A DNA stretch of 64,000 bases from Salinivirga cyanobacteriivorans (GCF_001443605.1 NZ_CP013118.1:3281501-3345500), one strand, 5' to 3'; shown: positions 51,906 to 61,559, counted from the stretch's first letter. Notes: generated by a model from the sequence alone, not told the origin. Translations and numbers: made by a program.

Positions 51906-53765
51906 TTATTTCAATTCCAGTATTAATACGCTTCTTGCTGGCGCATTAAGGTTTTCTATTTTGTACTCTTTTCCGGTAATTATATCTCTGCCGCTTGTAA
52001 AACCTTTCGTACGCTCATAAAAATGGCTGGTATTTATTTTAGCGGCTTCTTTGTTTTTGTTGAAAACAACCATTATGGTATGGTCACTATCGTAACGAAA
52101 ATAGACATAAGTGCCATCGTGGGTTGGCGCATACTGCATCAATTTGCCATGATGGATGGTTGAATTATTTTTTCTCCAGTTTAAAAGTGTTTTAATGAAA
52201 TGCTGAGCTTCGGTTTTGGGCTCAGCCAGGTTTTTACCTGTAAAAGCATTGGTTTTGTCATCCGCCCAACCTCCGGGGAAATCTTCGCGAATTTGTCCGT
52301 GATCATGAGGTTTTGTATTACTCATAAGCACTTCTGTGCCATATTGGATTTGAGGTATGCCTCTCATGGTCAGCATGTAAGCAATACCCATTTTGAAAAG
52401 ATCAAGGTCTTCATTTACTTGCCGGTAAAAGCGGTCCATGTCATGATTGTCCGGAAAAATGACCAGGTTCATGGGGTCGGGGTAAAGGTAATCGCTGGCA
52501 AGTTTTTCATATACTTTAATAAAACCGGTATTCCAACCCTCTTTTTCAGTGAGTGCTTCTACTAGAGAAACCTGTATGGGGAAATCCATCAAACTGGGTA
52601 AGCATGATGAAAAATCTACCGGCAGGTTGCTTCCCCTTTGCCATTTTGCTAATACAATGGGGCTAAGGCTCCATTCTTCTCCCACGATATTAAAATTCGG
52701 ATATTCTTCCATAATATGACATGTCCACCGGTTAAGGAATTCTGCATCTGAATATGGATGGGTATCATGGCGTATTCCGCCCAGGTTAGCCTGTTCGATC
52801 CACCAAACGGAGTTATAAATTAAATAATCTGCCAGCAATTTGTTATCCTGGTTCATGTCAGGCATGGCATTGACAAACCAACCTTGTTCAAACACATCTT
52901 TATCAGCCTCCGATGCATAAGGATCATGCAGCGTTACCCTTCGGTGATTGGTATTGGTTTTTTGTTCAGGGTAATGCACCCAGTCAGAAGATGGAGGATC
53001 CTGCATCCACCAGTGGTTGGCTCCGCAGTGGTTCATGATCATATCCTGAATGAGTTTAATGCCTCTTTTGTCGGCTTCCTCACTCAGTTTTACATACAAT
53101 TCATTATTTCCAAGCCTTGGGTCGACCCTGTAAAAGTCCGTTATGGCGTATCCATGATATGAGGCTCTTGGCATAGCACTTTCCATCACCGGATTGAGCC
53201 AAAGGGCTGTAAACCCCATTTCTTCAATATAGTCGAGGTGGTCGATAATGCCTTGCAAATCTCCTCCATGGCGACCATAGTCGTCGGCACGGTTTAGCTT
53301 GTCTTCATAACCTCTGATATTATCGTTTGCTTCATTTCCATTAGCAAAGCGATCAGGGTAAAGTAAATAAATTACATCTGAGCTGTTGAATCCGGCCCTG
53401 GATGCTGATTGAGGTTTTCTTGCTTTTAGTTGATATTTGATTTTCTGAATATTTTTGTCATCCTTTTGAAGGGTAATATTTACCATTCCGGGTTTAGCTG
53501 ATCTGGAAATATCAAGGTAAATGAAAAGGTAGTTTTTGTTGGCTGTAGCCAAAGCTTTTGTAAGAGTTACGCCGGGATAATTTATTTCGGGTTTGAGTTC
53601 GCCGATTTCATTTCCGTAAAGCATAACCTGTACCTCAGTATGTTCCATTCCTGTCCACCAGAATGCAGGCTCTATGCGTTTAATCTCGTACTGTCCGAAG
53701 CTTAAAAAGCTGAATGCGAAAATATTCAGCAAGAGCAAGATGATACTTTTTTTTATAGTACTCAT
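51906..53765 (-). CDS. GH13 neopullulanase/cyclomaltodextrinase-like enzyme (SusA-like), copy 2
   Basis: 619 residues from ATG 53765; a longer reading to 53825 runs across the upstream terminator and is rejected. Signal peptide MSTIKKSIILLLLNIFAFSFLS, cyclomaltodextrinase N-domain (PAFWWTGMEHTEVQVMLYG), then barrel motifs YLLYPDRFANGNE, GGDLQGI, MNHCG and catalytic Asp334 (GIRHDTHPY), Glu363 (IVGEEW) and Asp442 (FPDNHDMDRF). Periplasmic by signal peptide without sorting domain. It keeps the active site but differs from copy 1 around it (RHDTHPY against RMDTQPY), which may mean a different chain-length or linkage preference. Separated from susE by a terminator. Confidence 0.92.
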   Translation of the reverse strand: MSTIKKSIILLLLNIFAFSFLSFGQYEIKRIEPAFWWTGMEHTEVQVMLYGNEIGELKPEINYPGVTLTKALATANKNYLFIYLDISRSAKPGMVNITLQKDDKNIQKIKYQLKARKPQSASRAGFNSSDVIYLLYPDRFANGNEANDNIRGYEDKLNRADDYGRHGGDLQGIIDHLDYIEEMGFTALWLNPVMESAMPRASYHGYAITDFYRVDPRLGNNELYVKLSEEADKRGIKLIQDMIMNHCGANHWWMQDPPSSDWVHYPEQKTNTNHRRVTLHDPYASEADKDVFEQGWFVNAMPDMNQDNKLLADYLIYNSVWWIEQANLGGIRHDTHPYSDAEFLNRWTCHIMEEYPNFNIVGEEWSLSPIVLAKWQRGSNLPVDFSSCLPSLMDFPIQVSLVEALTEKEGWNTGFIKVYEKLASDYLYPDPMNLVIFPDNHDMDRFYRQVNEDLDLFKMGIAYMLTMRGIPQIQYGTEVLMSNTKPHDHGQIREDFPGGWADDKTNAFTGKNLAEPKTEAQHFIKTLLNWRKNNSTIHHGKLMQYAPTHDGTYVYFRYDSDHTIMVVFNKNKEAAKINTSHFYERTKGFTSGRDIITGKEYKIENLNAPARSVLILELK

Positions 53766-53817
53766 GCGTGGTATTTTATCAAGAAAGTTTGAACTGGTAA
53801 TCCGAATGTTAAAAAGA

Positions 53818-53848
53818 CCACCCATCTGTGATGATGGGTGGGCTTTTT
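53818..53848 (-). terminator. Intrinsic terminator inside the starch locus, after susE
   Basis: CCACCCATC and GATGGGTGG (53818-53826, 53833-53841) form a 9-bp stem with a 6-nt loop. On the minus strand the stem is followed by TCTTTTTAA, and A-rich sequence precedes it. It lies between susE and the GH13 gene, so only part of the transcripts may extend into the enzyme genes. Confidence 0.8.
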
Positions 53849-53865
53849 TATTTGTTGTATTAAGC

Positions 53866-54921
53866 TTATTTAGCTTCTTCTACCGTGTAGGAGTATGGGT
53901 ATTCACTAAGATCTAAAGTGATTGTCCATGTGCCTGCACTGATGGCAATATTGGCACCGTACTCCTCGGGTACTCCATCAGCACCATCATCTCCATAGTT
54001 CAATGGATCCCAAAGGTCGTTTGGACGGAACTTAAATTCACCGTCAGCGGTTTCCTGAGTGATGGTCCAAACATTATCTTCAGGTACGTAGGTCATGTCA
54101 ATATCGCTGTCCCAACCATCGGGCATGGCTGAACCGATTACACCCCAATGGGTTTCATACATATCGAAGTTATAATCATAAGTATTAACAGTAACCTGAT
54201 AATAACCTGAGTCAACTGCTATATATCCCTGGTCTTCGAAAAGGTCATCATTCAGATCCACATCATCATCAGGTCCCGCAGCTCCATCATTTCCAAGAAT
54301 GGTTTCACGTGCTTCATCGCCGAACTGGATTTCATTGGCCGCCTCAACATACACATAACCTTCATAAGTTCCCTGCTCGTCAACCGGCATTAAATATCCA
54401 ATTTCTGTATCATCACTACCATAAACAATGAGTTTTTCTGGCTCAAATGGAGGATCATAGGATGTAACGTTCATTGAAATCGCATTCGTGTATGCCTTAT
54501 GCGGGTTTGTTTCTCCAGCGATTGAGGCTACACGAACTTCTACATCAGCACTCAAATAGGGTTCAAACCCTAATTTTCCGGTGAGTGCCAGATTAAAATT
54601 AAATACAGAAACAGATGCTTCATTGGTATCAGTTACTGTTGTCACTACTACTGCATTTTCAAAGTTATTACCAGCGGTATCTACCTCAATGGTATATTCA
54701 TTAACAGTAGGGACATTATATTCAACGGGAGTCCATACAAATGTAGCAAACGTATCTTCTGCAATATCATCACTTAATACAGGTTCAAAATCTCCTGCAT
54801 TGAGTTCATTTAGGGTGAATTCACCTACTTGTTGCAGCACCGGATCATCAAAGTCTTCTTCGCATGCGATCAGCAGTCCGATGCCCAAAATTGCTAATAT
54901 GATGTATTTTAAATGTTTCAT
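53866..54921 (-). CDS. susE: SusE-like outer membrane starch-binding lipoprotein
   Basis: 351 residues from ATG 54921 (the frame upstream to 54930 would use TTG). Lipobox LLIACEEDFDD, with Cys20. N-terminal SusE-type fibronectin-like domain (about 30-150, FTLNELNAGDFEPVLSDD … TFVWTPVEYN). Two C-terminal SusE/F starch-binding-like domains follow (about 160-255 and 260-350, GSAMPDGWDSDIDMTY, GEFKFRPNDLWDPLNYGDDG). It helps SusC/D hold alpha-glucan at the cell surface. Position right after susD is typical. It has two such C-terminal domains, as in SusE rather than the three of SusF. Confidence 0.9.
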   Translation of the reverse strand: MKHLKYIILAILGIGLLIACEEDFDDPVLQQVGEFTLNELNAGDFEPVLSDDIAEDTFATFVWTPVEYNVPTVNEYTIEVDTAGNNFENAVVVTTVTDTNEASVSVFNFNLALTGKLGFEPYLSADVEVRVASIAGETNPHKAYTNAISMNVTSYDPPFEPEKLIVYGSDDTEIGYLMPVDEQGTYEGYVYVEAANEIQFGDEARETILGNDGAAGPDDDVDLNDDLFEDQGYIAVDSGYYQVTVNTYDYNFDMYETHWGVIGSAMPDGWDSDIDMTYVPEDNVWTITQETADGEFKFRPNDLWDPLNYGDDGADGVPEEYGANIAISAGTWTITLDLSEYPYSYTVEEAK

Positions 54922-54940
54922 TTCAAACAAATTTTAAAAA

Positions 54941-56530
54941 TTAATAATTTGGATTTTGCTCCAAATTGGTATTGGCATTCACATCTGCCGCTGGCAGAGG
55001 GAAAAGATTGTATTTGGAATCTGTGGCTGTACCCTCTTTTATATCACCTTTCCAGGGCCATACATAGTCACCACCAGTTAAGCGATCATAGCGAATTAGG
55101 TCGGTGCGGCGATGGCATTCCCAATATAGTTCTCTTGCTCTCTCATCAAGGATGAAATCCAATGTCAGGTCTCCGGAGTTGATGTCGCCGGAAGCATCTC
55201 CATAGGCACGCTGACGTAGTTGGTTAATATATGTAACAGCCTGGCCAACTGTACCGCCATTACCACCTCTAAGTACGGCCTCGGCATACATTAAGTATAC
55301 GTCTGCCAAACGGAACATGGGGAAGTCGGTATCCGGATAAGTAACGTCTGAACCTGGTGCTCCTGTGCTGGTTACATTTTTAAATTTACCAACAGCATAT
55401 CCTTGCTGGTAATCTGATTCGTCATTAATTTCTAAAGATTGTCCGTATGATTCATCATAAAATAATGCACGTCCGTCATTTGCATCGAATTTATTAACAA
55501 GTGCCTTTGTGGTACGAGTACCAGCCCAGCCACCGCCTAAACCGAATTCTTCAGGTGGTATATCACCACCCAGGGCAGCACTGATGATAAAAGTAGTACC
55601 TCCGTAAGTTCTGGTTTCAATACCATCAAAATTAATTGAGAAAATAACTTCCTGTAAGTGATCATTATCTGCAAGGAATAGGTGCTCATAGTTGTCTTCT
55701 AATGTATATGGCCCTTCATCAATTACTTTTTTGGCGTAAGTAACACATTCTGTGTATTTGCCCTGGTTGATGTAAACTTCGGCGTTCAAATACAATTTTG
55801 CTAAAAGGGTCCATACCGCACCCTGATCTGCACGACCATACTCATTAGTGCCAACTGCTGTAATGTCGTCTTCGATTGCAAGTAATTCTGATTCAATAAA
55901 TTCAAAAAGGTTTTGCTTATTAATTGGGGAAGGCATAAATGAACCAATTGGGTCATCTTCTGTTACAAAAGGAACTCCTCCTCCAAATAGGTCAAGTGCA
56001 TGCCAGTAACTTAAAGCACGTAGAAATCGAGCTTCATTGCGATACTGAGCTACTTCAGCTTTGGTTTGATCAGATTCTCCACGTTCATTTAATTTGTCTT
56101 CAGTTGTAGAACGCAAGAATTCATTGGCCAGTGAAATCTGATAATATATGCGGTAATACATGGCGGCAATAAAGTTGTCGCTACTACCCCATTCTTGTCT
56201 GTGGAAATCTTTAATGGTCTGATCGTCCCAGCCAATTATAGCTTCTTCTGTTGTTAGTACCTGGTGTTCCCAGTAAGCGCGCAGATATTGGCTAAAACCT
56301 TCGTCAATACCACTGATATCTGGCATACCTGCAGGTCCTTGCTGGCCTGATACGGCAAGTCCGGCATACATTTTTGCCAGAAATGCTTTATAAGCACCCG
56401 GATCATCAAAAACAGCACTTGCTGTAGTTTCATCCGGGTCTATTGGTTCTGTATCGAGGTCATCTATACAGGATGTATAGATGAATACAAACCCCAATAA
56501 AATAGCTGTAAGTTTAATTAAATATTTCAT
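54941..56530 (-). CDS. susD: SusD/RagB-family outer membrane glycan-binding lipoprotein
   Basis: 529 residues. Lipobox FVFIYTSC with Cys21, then DDLDTEPIDPDE, the acidic lipoprotein export signal common in surface lipoproteins of this phylum. The helical TPR-like framework includes YRNEARFLRALSYWHALDLFGGGVPFVTEDD (RagB/SusD hallmark) and a C-terminal LDFILDERARELYWECHRRTDLIRY, the most conserved SusD stretch. It forms the hinged lid over SusC that captures oligosaccharides. 19 bp spacing to both neighbours. Confidence 0.96.
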   Translation of the reverse strand: MKYLIKLTAILLGFVFIYTSCIDDLDTEPIDPDETTASAVFDDPGAYKAFLAKMYAGLAVSGQQGPAGMPDISGIDEGFSQYLRAYWEHQVLTTEEAIIGWDDQTIKDFHRQEWGSSDNFIAAMYYRIYYQISLANEFLRSTTEDKLNERGESDQTKAEVAQYRNEARFLRALSYWHALDLFGGGVPFVTEDDPIGSFMPSPINKQNLFEFIESELLAIEDDITAVGTNEYGRADQGAVWTLLAKLYLNAEVYINQGKYTECVTYAKKVIDEGPYTLEDNYEHLFLADNDHLQEVIFSINFDGIETRTYGGTTFIISAALGGDIPPEEFGLGGGWAGTRTTKALVNKFDANDGRALFYDESYGQSLEINDESDYQQGYAVGKFKNVTSTGAPGSDVTYPDTDFPMFRLADVYLMYAEAVLRGGNGGTVGQAVTYINQLRQRAYGDASGDINSGDLTLDFILDERARELYWECHRRTDLIRYDRLTGGDYVWPWKGDIKEGTATDSKYNLFPLPAADVNANTNLEQNPNY

Positions 56531-56549
56531 TTTACTGATATTTTTTGGA

Positions 56550-59543
56550 TTAAAAGTTCACGTTTACACCCAATACATAGGCAGTTGGACGTGGGTAAAA
56601 GTTATTGTCAATACCACCTGATATTTCAGGATCAATACCATCGTATTTTGTGATTACAAAGGCATTGTTTACTGTACCTGTGACAGTGAGGTTTATACCT
56701 TGATTTGCAATGTTGTTGAATTTATAGCTTAAAGAAATGTTGTCCATTCTGAAAAACGAAGCATTTCTCAGGTAGTAATCTGACATATAATAGGCATTCT
56801 CAAATTCAGAATCGTAAACGCCAGTTGTAACGTTGCTCAGGTATGGTCCTTCCGGACGATATAACCTTTGGTAAGTTCCATTTACAGATTCAGCATTGTA
56901 ATAAACATAGTTTCCAAAGTTGGCTCTTCCAGAGAAAGAGAAGTACCAGTTTTTGTAGCTAAATCCAGAATTAATACCAAACGATACATCCGGAGCAGGA
57001 TTTTCTTTATGTACTTTGTCACTTTCTGTGATTTGTCCGTCGCCATTCTGATCTACAAAAGCACCAGGTATTGGGTCGCCATTGTCATCATAAATTTGTT
57101 CGTAAACGAAGAATGAACTAAAGGGCTGTCCCACACTATGAATCTGGATATTACTACCCACACCACCGGAGATGCCTCCTGTTGGAACACCAAGGTAATC
57201 CGGATCATCAGACAGGGTTAGTTTAGTGATTTTGTTTTCGTTATAGGTCACGTTTAAACCAACATCCCAAACCATATCCGGTGTCGAAATTGGTTTGGCA
57301 TTGATAGAGAACTCAACACCTTTATTTTCCAAATCACCAACATTTGTATTGATATAATTCGTTAGATTGCTACCTGCTGGCACTGGAATATAGTTTAACA
57401 AATCTTTTGTTTTACGTAAATATACATCCACTGAACCAGTAATTCTGTCATTGAGGAAACCATAATCAATGGCGGCATTATAGGTTGTAGTCTCTTCCCA
57501 TTTAATGTTTTCATCATAACCTGAAGGACGAATGGTTTGATAATAACTATTACCAAATAAGTATGAAGCACCAGGTAGGCTATATGTATACCTTGGCATG
57601 TAAACGTACCAATCTGGACCAATATCCTGCTGGCCTGTTACACCCCATCCCAGACGTAGTTTCAACTGAGATAATGCATCGACATTACTTAGGAAAGATT
57701 CTTCGTGTATTTTCCATCCCAATGCTATAGATGGGAACATTCCGGAACGTGTGTCTGGCGAAAATCTTGATGTTTGGTCGTTACGAAGTGTAAAGGTTAA
57801 CAGATATTTGTTAGCCAGTGTGTAATTTAATCTTCCGTAAAAAGAGAGAAGAACGAGCTCTTTGGGGTTATCAGGATATGTTGTTTCCGCTGAGTCATTA
57901 GCAACATTTGAGTTAACTCCGTAAGAGTCGTCCAGGAAGTATTGGTATGAATAACCAGCCATGGCATCAATTTTACTGTCTATGGCTGATATCTCTTTTA
58001 CGTAATTAAGATAAAAATCTAAAAGTTCATTTTTCTTAATTTGTGTATAGGTATTGTCTGTACCTCCACCATGGCCTGCATTGTAAGCAAAAGCCGCATT
58101 TTGCGGTACATACACATCACCTTCACCTTTTGAGTAATCATAACCCAGGTTCAGGTTGGCTCTTAATTCCGGAAGAAAATGGAATTTATAGTCAATTTTA
58201 GCATTACCAATAAAATTATTTACCGTTGATTTATCATCTCTTTGCTCGAGCAAAGCAACAGGGTTTGCTGTGGCAAGTTGCACTGGTTGACCATTGCTTT
58301 GCAGCCTTGCATAATAACCGCCCCAGTCTGTTTCGCCCAGTATGGGTATACCGGTGAATGTAGTATCCCAGTTTACGGGCTGAGTTGGGTCATGTTGGAT
58401 AGCTGCTCCAATGGCGCCGCGGTCTGCAAATGTGTTATTTGTAACACTGGCTTTTGCATTAATGTTAATTTTTAAGTGGTCATCCAAAAATGATGGATTC
58501 AGGTTAAGTGAACCCGAGAAACGTTCATTATTGTCCGTTTTAAGAATACCATCGTTATTGGAGTAACCTACAGAAGCGCGGAATGGAAGCATTTTATAAG
58601 CTCCGGCAATTGAAACGTTGTGCTCTGTACCCATCGCATTTTGGTAAATCTCATCCTGCCAGTCTGTGCTGGCGTTTCCAAGCATATCAACATGTGTAGG
58701 ATGTCTCTCTTCAATGAGCGATCTGAATTCATCTGCACCTAATACATCTACACGTTTATTTGAGGAGAAGACATTCAGCTTACCATTATAGTTAACCTTT
58801 AATTCTGAACCTACTTCAGATTTTTTAGTAGTGATAAGAATTACACCATTGGATGCCCTTGAACCATAAATAGCAGTAGCCGATGCATCTTTTAAAATGG
58901 TGAAAGTTTCAATGTCGTTGGGGTTTATGGCGTTCAATGGGTTACGGGAACCTGAGATTCCGCCACCGGCCAATGGCACACCGTCTACAACAATAAGTGG
59001 ATCATTCGATGCCGAAAGTGAAGACCCACCACGAATGCGGATGGTAGAACCTTCACCTGGAGCACCACTGTTACTTGTAATTTGAACTCCGGCTACTTTA
59101 CCGGTTAGTAGGTCCTGCGGTGCTGTGATGGCTCCCACGTTAAAATCTCTTGAGTCAATGGCCTGAACAGAACCTGTAGCATCTTCTTTTTTGGTTACAC
59201 CATAACCAATTACCACAATTTCACTCAGTGACTCGATGTCGGGAAAGAGTGCCACATCAATTTTAGTGCGGTCTCCTACCGGGATTTCTTCTTTCATATA
59301 GCCCACAAAAGAAAAAACCAACACAGCGTCGTTTCCCGGAACTTGAATACTGTATTGGCCTTTTGAATCTGTAATTGTACCCTCGGTCGTGCCTTTAATA
59401 GTCACATTTACCCCGGGTAAGGTGCCGCCCTCTTCGTCCTGTACTTCACCTGATACCATTTTTTGAGCAAAAATACCAGATGTTACAGTCAAGAGCCCCA
59501 CCATTAGCAAAAATCTAAGTGTGTTAGTCTTTAAAATTTCCAT
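56550..59543 (-). CDS. susC: SusC/RagA-family TonB-dependent outer membrane transporter
   Basis: 997 residues with signal peptide ending at IFAQ (residue 27). A carboxypeptidase-regulatory-like domain (about 30-105, VSGEVQDEEGGTLPGVNVTIKGTTEGTITD) precedes the SusC-specific plug, with VVIGYGVTKKEDATGSV, GKVAGVQITSNSGAPGEGSTIRIRGGSSLSASNDPLIVVDG and FTILKDASATAIYGSRASNGVILITTK. A 22-stranded beta-barrel ends at YVLGVNVNF. It imports malto-oligosaccharides with TonB energy. First gene of the starch operon, 5' UTR about 115 nt. Confidence 0.96.
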   Translation of the reverse strand: MEILKTNTLRFLLMVGLLTVTSGIFAQKMVSGEVQDEEGGTLPGVNVTIKGTTEGTITDSKGQYSIQVPGNDAVLVFSFVGYMKEEIPVGDRTKIDVALFPDIESLSEIVVIGYGVTKKEDATGSVQAIDSRDFNVGAITAPQDLLTGKVAGVQITSNSGAPGEGSTIRIRGGSSLSASNDPLIVVDGVPLAGGGISGSRNPLNAINPNDIETFTILKDASATAIYGSRASNGVILITTKKSEVGSELKVNYNGKLNVFSSNKRVDVLGADEFRSLIEERHPTHVDMLGNASTDWQDEIYQNAMGTEHNVSIAGAYKMLPFRASVGYSNNDGILKTDNNERFSGSLNLNPSFLDDHLKININAKASVTNNTFADRGAIGAAIQHDPTQPVNWDTTFTGIPILGETDWGGYYARLQSNGQPVQLATANPVALLEQRDDKSTVNNFIGNAKIDYKFHFLPELRANLNLGYDYSKGEGDVYVPQNAAFAYNAGHGGGTDNTYTQIKKNELLDFYLNYVKEISAIDSKIDAMAGYSYQYFLDDSYGVNSNVANDSAETTYPDNPKELVLLSFYGRLNYTLANKYLLTFTLRNDQTSRFSPDTRSGMFPSIALGWKIHEESFLSNVDALSQLKLRLGWGVTGQQDIGPDWYVYMPRYTYSLPGASYLFGNSYYQTIRPSGYDENIKWEETTTYNAAIDYGFLNDRITGSVDVYLRKTKDLLNYIPVPAGSNLTNYINTNVGDLENKGVEFSINAKPISTPDMVWDVGLNVTYNENKITKLTLSDDPDYLGVPTGGISGGVGSNIQIHSVGQPFSSFFVYEQIYDDNGDPIPGAFVDQNGDGQITESDKVHKENPAPDVSFGINSGFSYKNWYFSFSGRANFGNYVYYNAESVNGTYQRLYRPEGPYLSNVTTGVYDSEFENAYYMSDYYLRNASFFRMDNISLSYKFNNIANQGINLTVTGTVNNAFVITKYDGIDPEISGGIDNNFYPRPTAYVLGVNVNF

Positions 59544-59598
59544 TGCATATAGTTTTAATCTTGATAGGGATTATTGATTAATAATTTAATTACGCTAT

Positions 59599-59616
59599 CT
59601 GCATATTGAAATGCAG
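59599..59616. repeat. Hairpin in the susC 5' untranslated region
   Basis: CTGCAT and ATGCAG enclose ATTGAA, about 55 nt upstream of the susC start on the minus-strand transcript. Could affect mRNA stability; not strong. Confidence 0.35.
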
Positions 59617-59666
59617 AACTTTTTAACTTAAAAATAATTTAATGATTTTTTAACATTTCTCCTACA

Positions 59667-59696
59667 CAAAAATATTCTTTATGGCATAAAAATCAA
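59667..59696 (-). promoter_or_regulatory. susC promoter (TTG-N19-TATTTTTG)
   Basis: On the minus strand TTG (59696-59694) and TATTTTTG (59674-59667) are exactly 19 bp apart, a full Bacteroidota consensus promoter. Predicted start site near 59660. Confidence 0.75.
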
Positions 59697-59718
59697 GAAT
59701 TTAGAGTTATTTTTTTAC

Positions 59719-59742
59719 GCAAACGAGACCGCAAACGATTGC
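59719..59742. promoter_or_regulatory. LacI-type operator upstream of susC
   Basis: GCAAACGATTGC at 59731-59742 is an almost symmetrical 12-mer with the central CG typical of LacI-family operators (5 of 6 positions match between halves). A second GCAAACG half lies at 59719-59725. The sites are centred about 70 bp upstream of the predicted susC start site, outside the RNA polymerase core region, and about 175 bp before the lacI promoter box. Confidence 0.6.
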
Positions 59743-59904
59743 ATCTAGATTTTATTAAATTCTAAAAAATATGTATCTTTCAAAATGGTTAACAAACAAT
59801 GGTATTACAGTGTTTAGGTATGTAATACAGCAATTTACGTATAATTTGTATTAATGTCAAAAGAATATTGGCGTATTTATTAAGATATTAATATTTTAAC
59901 CGAA

Positions 59905-59912
59905 TATTTTTG
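59905..59912 (+). promoter_or_regulatory. -7 box of the lacI-type gene
   Basis: TATTTTTG, 31 bp before the ATG at 59944. A -33 TTG at the usual spacing is missing, so it may be a weak or activator-dependent promoter. Confidence 0.5.
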
Positions 59913-59943
59913 TAAAAACTGAATGAGTTAAAAGCACCCGGAA

Positions 59944-60954
59944 ATGAAGAGGACATTTATTACAATAAAAGATATAGCCAGGGAGTTAAGTATCTCGGCA
60001 TCAACTGTTTCAAGAGCACTTAAAGATCATCCTGATATAAGCCAGGAGACAAAAGACCGGGTTGTAGCGTATGCTCGTGAAATGGGCTACCAGCCAAATT
60101 CTATTGCGCTGAGCCTTAAAAGCAGGCAAAGTCATGTGATTGGATTAATTGTGCCTGAAATTGTACACCATTTCTTTTCATCAGTAATTAGCGGTATTGA
60201 TGAGGTGGCCAGTAAAGCCGGTTATAATGTAATTATCAGTCAATCGAATGAATCTTTTGAACGCGAAATACATAATACACGAACCTTGCTTGGAAGCCGG
60301 GTTGATGGCATGCTTATTTCGCGTACTAAAGAAACCGTTGATTATGATCATTTCCGGCACATTGATGCTGCAGGCGTGCCAATGGTTTTCTTTGACCGGA
60401 CTTGCGAGGGGGTAAATGCCGATAATGTTATTATTGACGACAAAAAAGCTGCATTCGATGCAACAGAATACCTTATTAATACAGGGTGTAAAAAAATTGT
60501 CCATCTTAAGGGGCCAGAGAATCTGACAATCAGCCACCAACGCCTGACCGGATACCGGCAGGCACTTGAGAAACATGCTATACCATATAAAAGTGCGTAT
60601 GTGATTGAGGCAGATAATTACGAAAAGGGTGTAAATGCGGTTCGGCGCTTGCTGTCTGAGCATAATTTGCCCGACGCTATTTTTACTGTTAATGATTTAA
60701 CAGCCCTGGGGGCCATTTCAGCGCTCAAAGAGGGAGGGATTAAAATTCCGGATCAGGTTTCTGTGGTAGGTTTTACAAACGGTGTCATTTCCCGTCTTTC
60801 CGACCCTCCACTTACCACCATTGAACAAAATGGATTTTTGATGGGTGAGAAAGCGGCAAAATTGTTACTTGAACGCATAAACAATGAAGAGGAGTTGCCA
60901 TCCAGAACCGAAGTTATTCCCACAAAACTTATCGTAAGAAAATCTACTTATTAA
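59944..60954 (+). CDS. LacI-family transcriptional regulator of the starch locus
   Basis: 336 residues. N-terminal helix-turn-helix ITIKDIARELSISASTVSRALKDHPDIS with hinge region YQPNSIALSLKSRQSHVIG, followed by a periplasmic-binding-protein-like sensor domain (LIVPEIVHHFFSSVISGIDEVA … VNDLTALGAISALKEGGIKIPDQVSVVGFTN). The sensor C-terminus has LTTIEQNGFLMGEKAAKLLLERI. Divergent from susC and beside the sugar MFS gene, it most likely senses maltose or an oligosaccharide. This differs from the Bacteroides thetaiotaomicron sus operon, controlled by membrane SusR. Activation is suggested by operator placement. Confidence 0.93.
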   Translation: MKRTFITIKDIARELSISASTVSRALKDHPDISQETKDRVVAYAREMGYQPNSIALSLKSRQSHVIGLIVPEIVHHFFSSVISGIDEVASKAGYNVIISQSNESFEREIHNTRTLLGSRVDGMLISRTKETVDYDHFRHIDAAGVPMVFFDRTCEGVNADNVIIDDKKAAFDATEYLINTGCKKIVHLKGPENLTISHQRLTGYRQALEKHAIPYKSAYVIEADNYEKGVNAVRRLLSEHNLPDAIFTVNDLTALGAISALKEGGIKIPDQVSVVGFTNGVISRLSDPPLTTIEQNGFLMGEKAAKLLLERINNEEELPSRTEVIPTKLIVRKSTY

Positions 60955-61463
60955 AAATTTAACCTATAGTAAGAGCGTGTTTTAAGGTTTTTTGAGTACT
61001 ACCAGGGCCGGCCCTGCTTTCTGTATTTGAGGGTAGAAGTATCAATCGTCAATCCTGAATGCTCAGTATGGTATTTTAAATTTTTTTTTCTATTTTAGTG
61101 CCAACTTAAAAATGATTTTGTTTTTTACTTTCTCCTATACGCCCTTTTCAGGGCTATTCTATAGGTTTATATAACCTATTTTGTGTTGAATATATTTTCA
61201 TAGAATAAAAATATTTATTTATGGTATAGTTAAATTTGTTTTTACTATATGCAGAAATTAAATATGTTGACATTGGATTATAAATGGCTTTGTTTGGTAA
61301 AAATGTCAACAAGTATTTATGGAGTGAATTAATAATCTCACGAATGTGATTGTAATGGATTAGCTTAAGAAATGCACATGAATATAGTATTCCAAAAATC
61401 ATCTGATAATTATGATGATATCATGCGCCTTCTGTCTGACCATTAAAAATTAAAATCAAAAGG
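60955..61463. other. Gene-free AT-rich region with several hairpins
   Basis: No credible gene. Seen: the palindrome AGGGCCGGCCCT near 61010; GCCC-TTTTCA-GGGC at 61141-61154; ATAGGTT/AACCTAT at 61161-61179 followed by TTTTG, a possible terminator of the lacI-type gene; and a 9-bp inverted repeat GTTGACATT/AATGTCAAC at 61266-61310 with a 27-nt spacer. A minus-strand frame here has no family features. Confidence 0.5.
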
Positions 61464-61559
61464 ATGAAACCTCCATGTTTGACCATTAAACACACACGAG
61501 CATGATTATTTGGAGTATTGCAGTTAAAAAGCTGTAAAACAGGTAATAGGAGGTTCCAT
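61464..61559. repeat. 96-bp element with inverted ends, copy 2
   Basis: Same ends (ATGAAACCTCC, GGAGGTTCCAT), length and orientation as copy 1 at 26306, two substitutions in 96 bp. An AT-rich tail follows to the MFS start codon; the right-hand ATGAAAC is the first 7 bases of that gene. Related motifs (TGACCATTAAAA … ATGAAAC) stand on both sides. It could supply or separate expression signals for the MFS gene. Confidence 0.75.
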
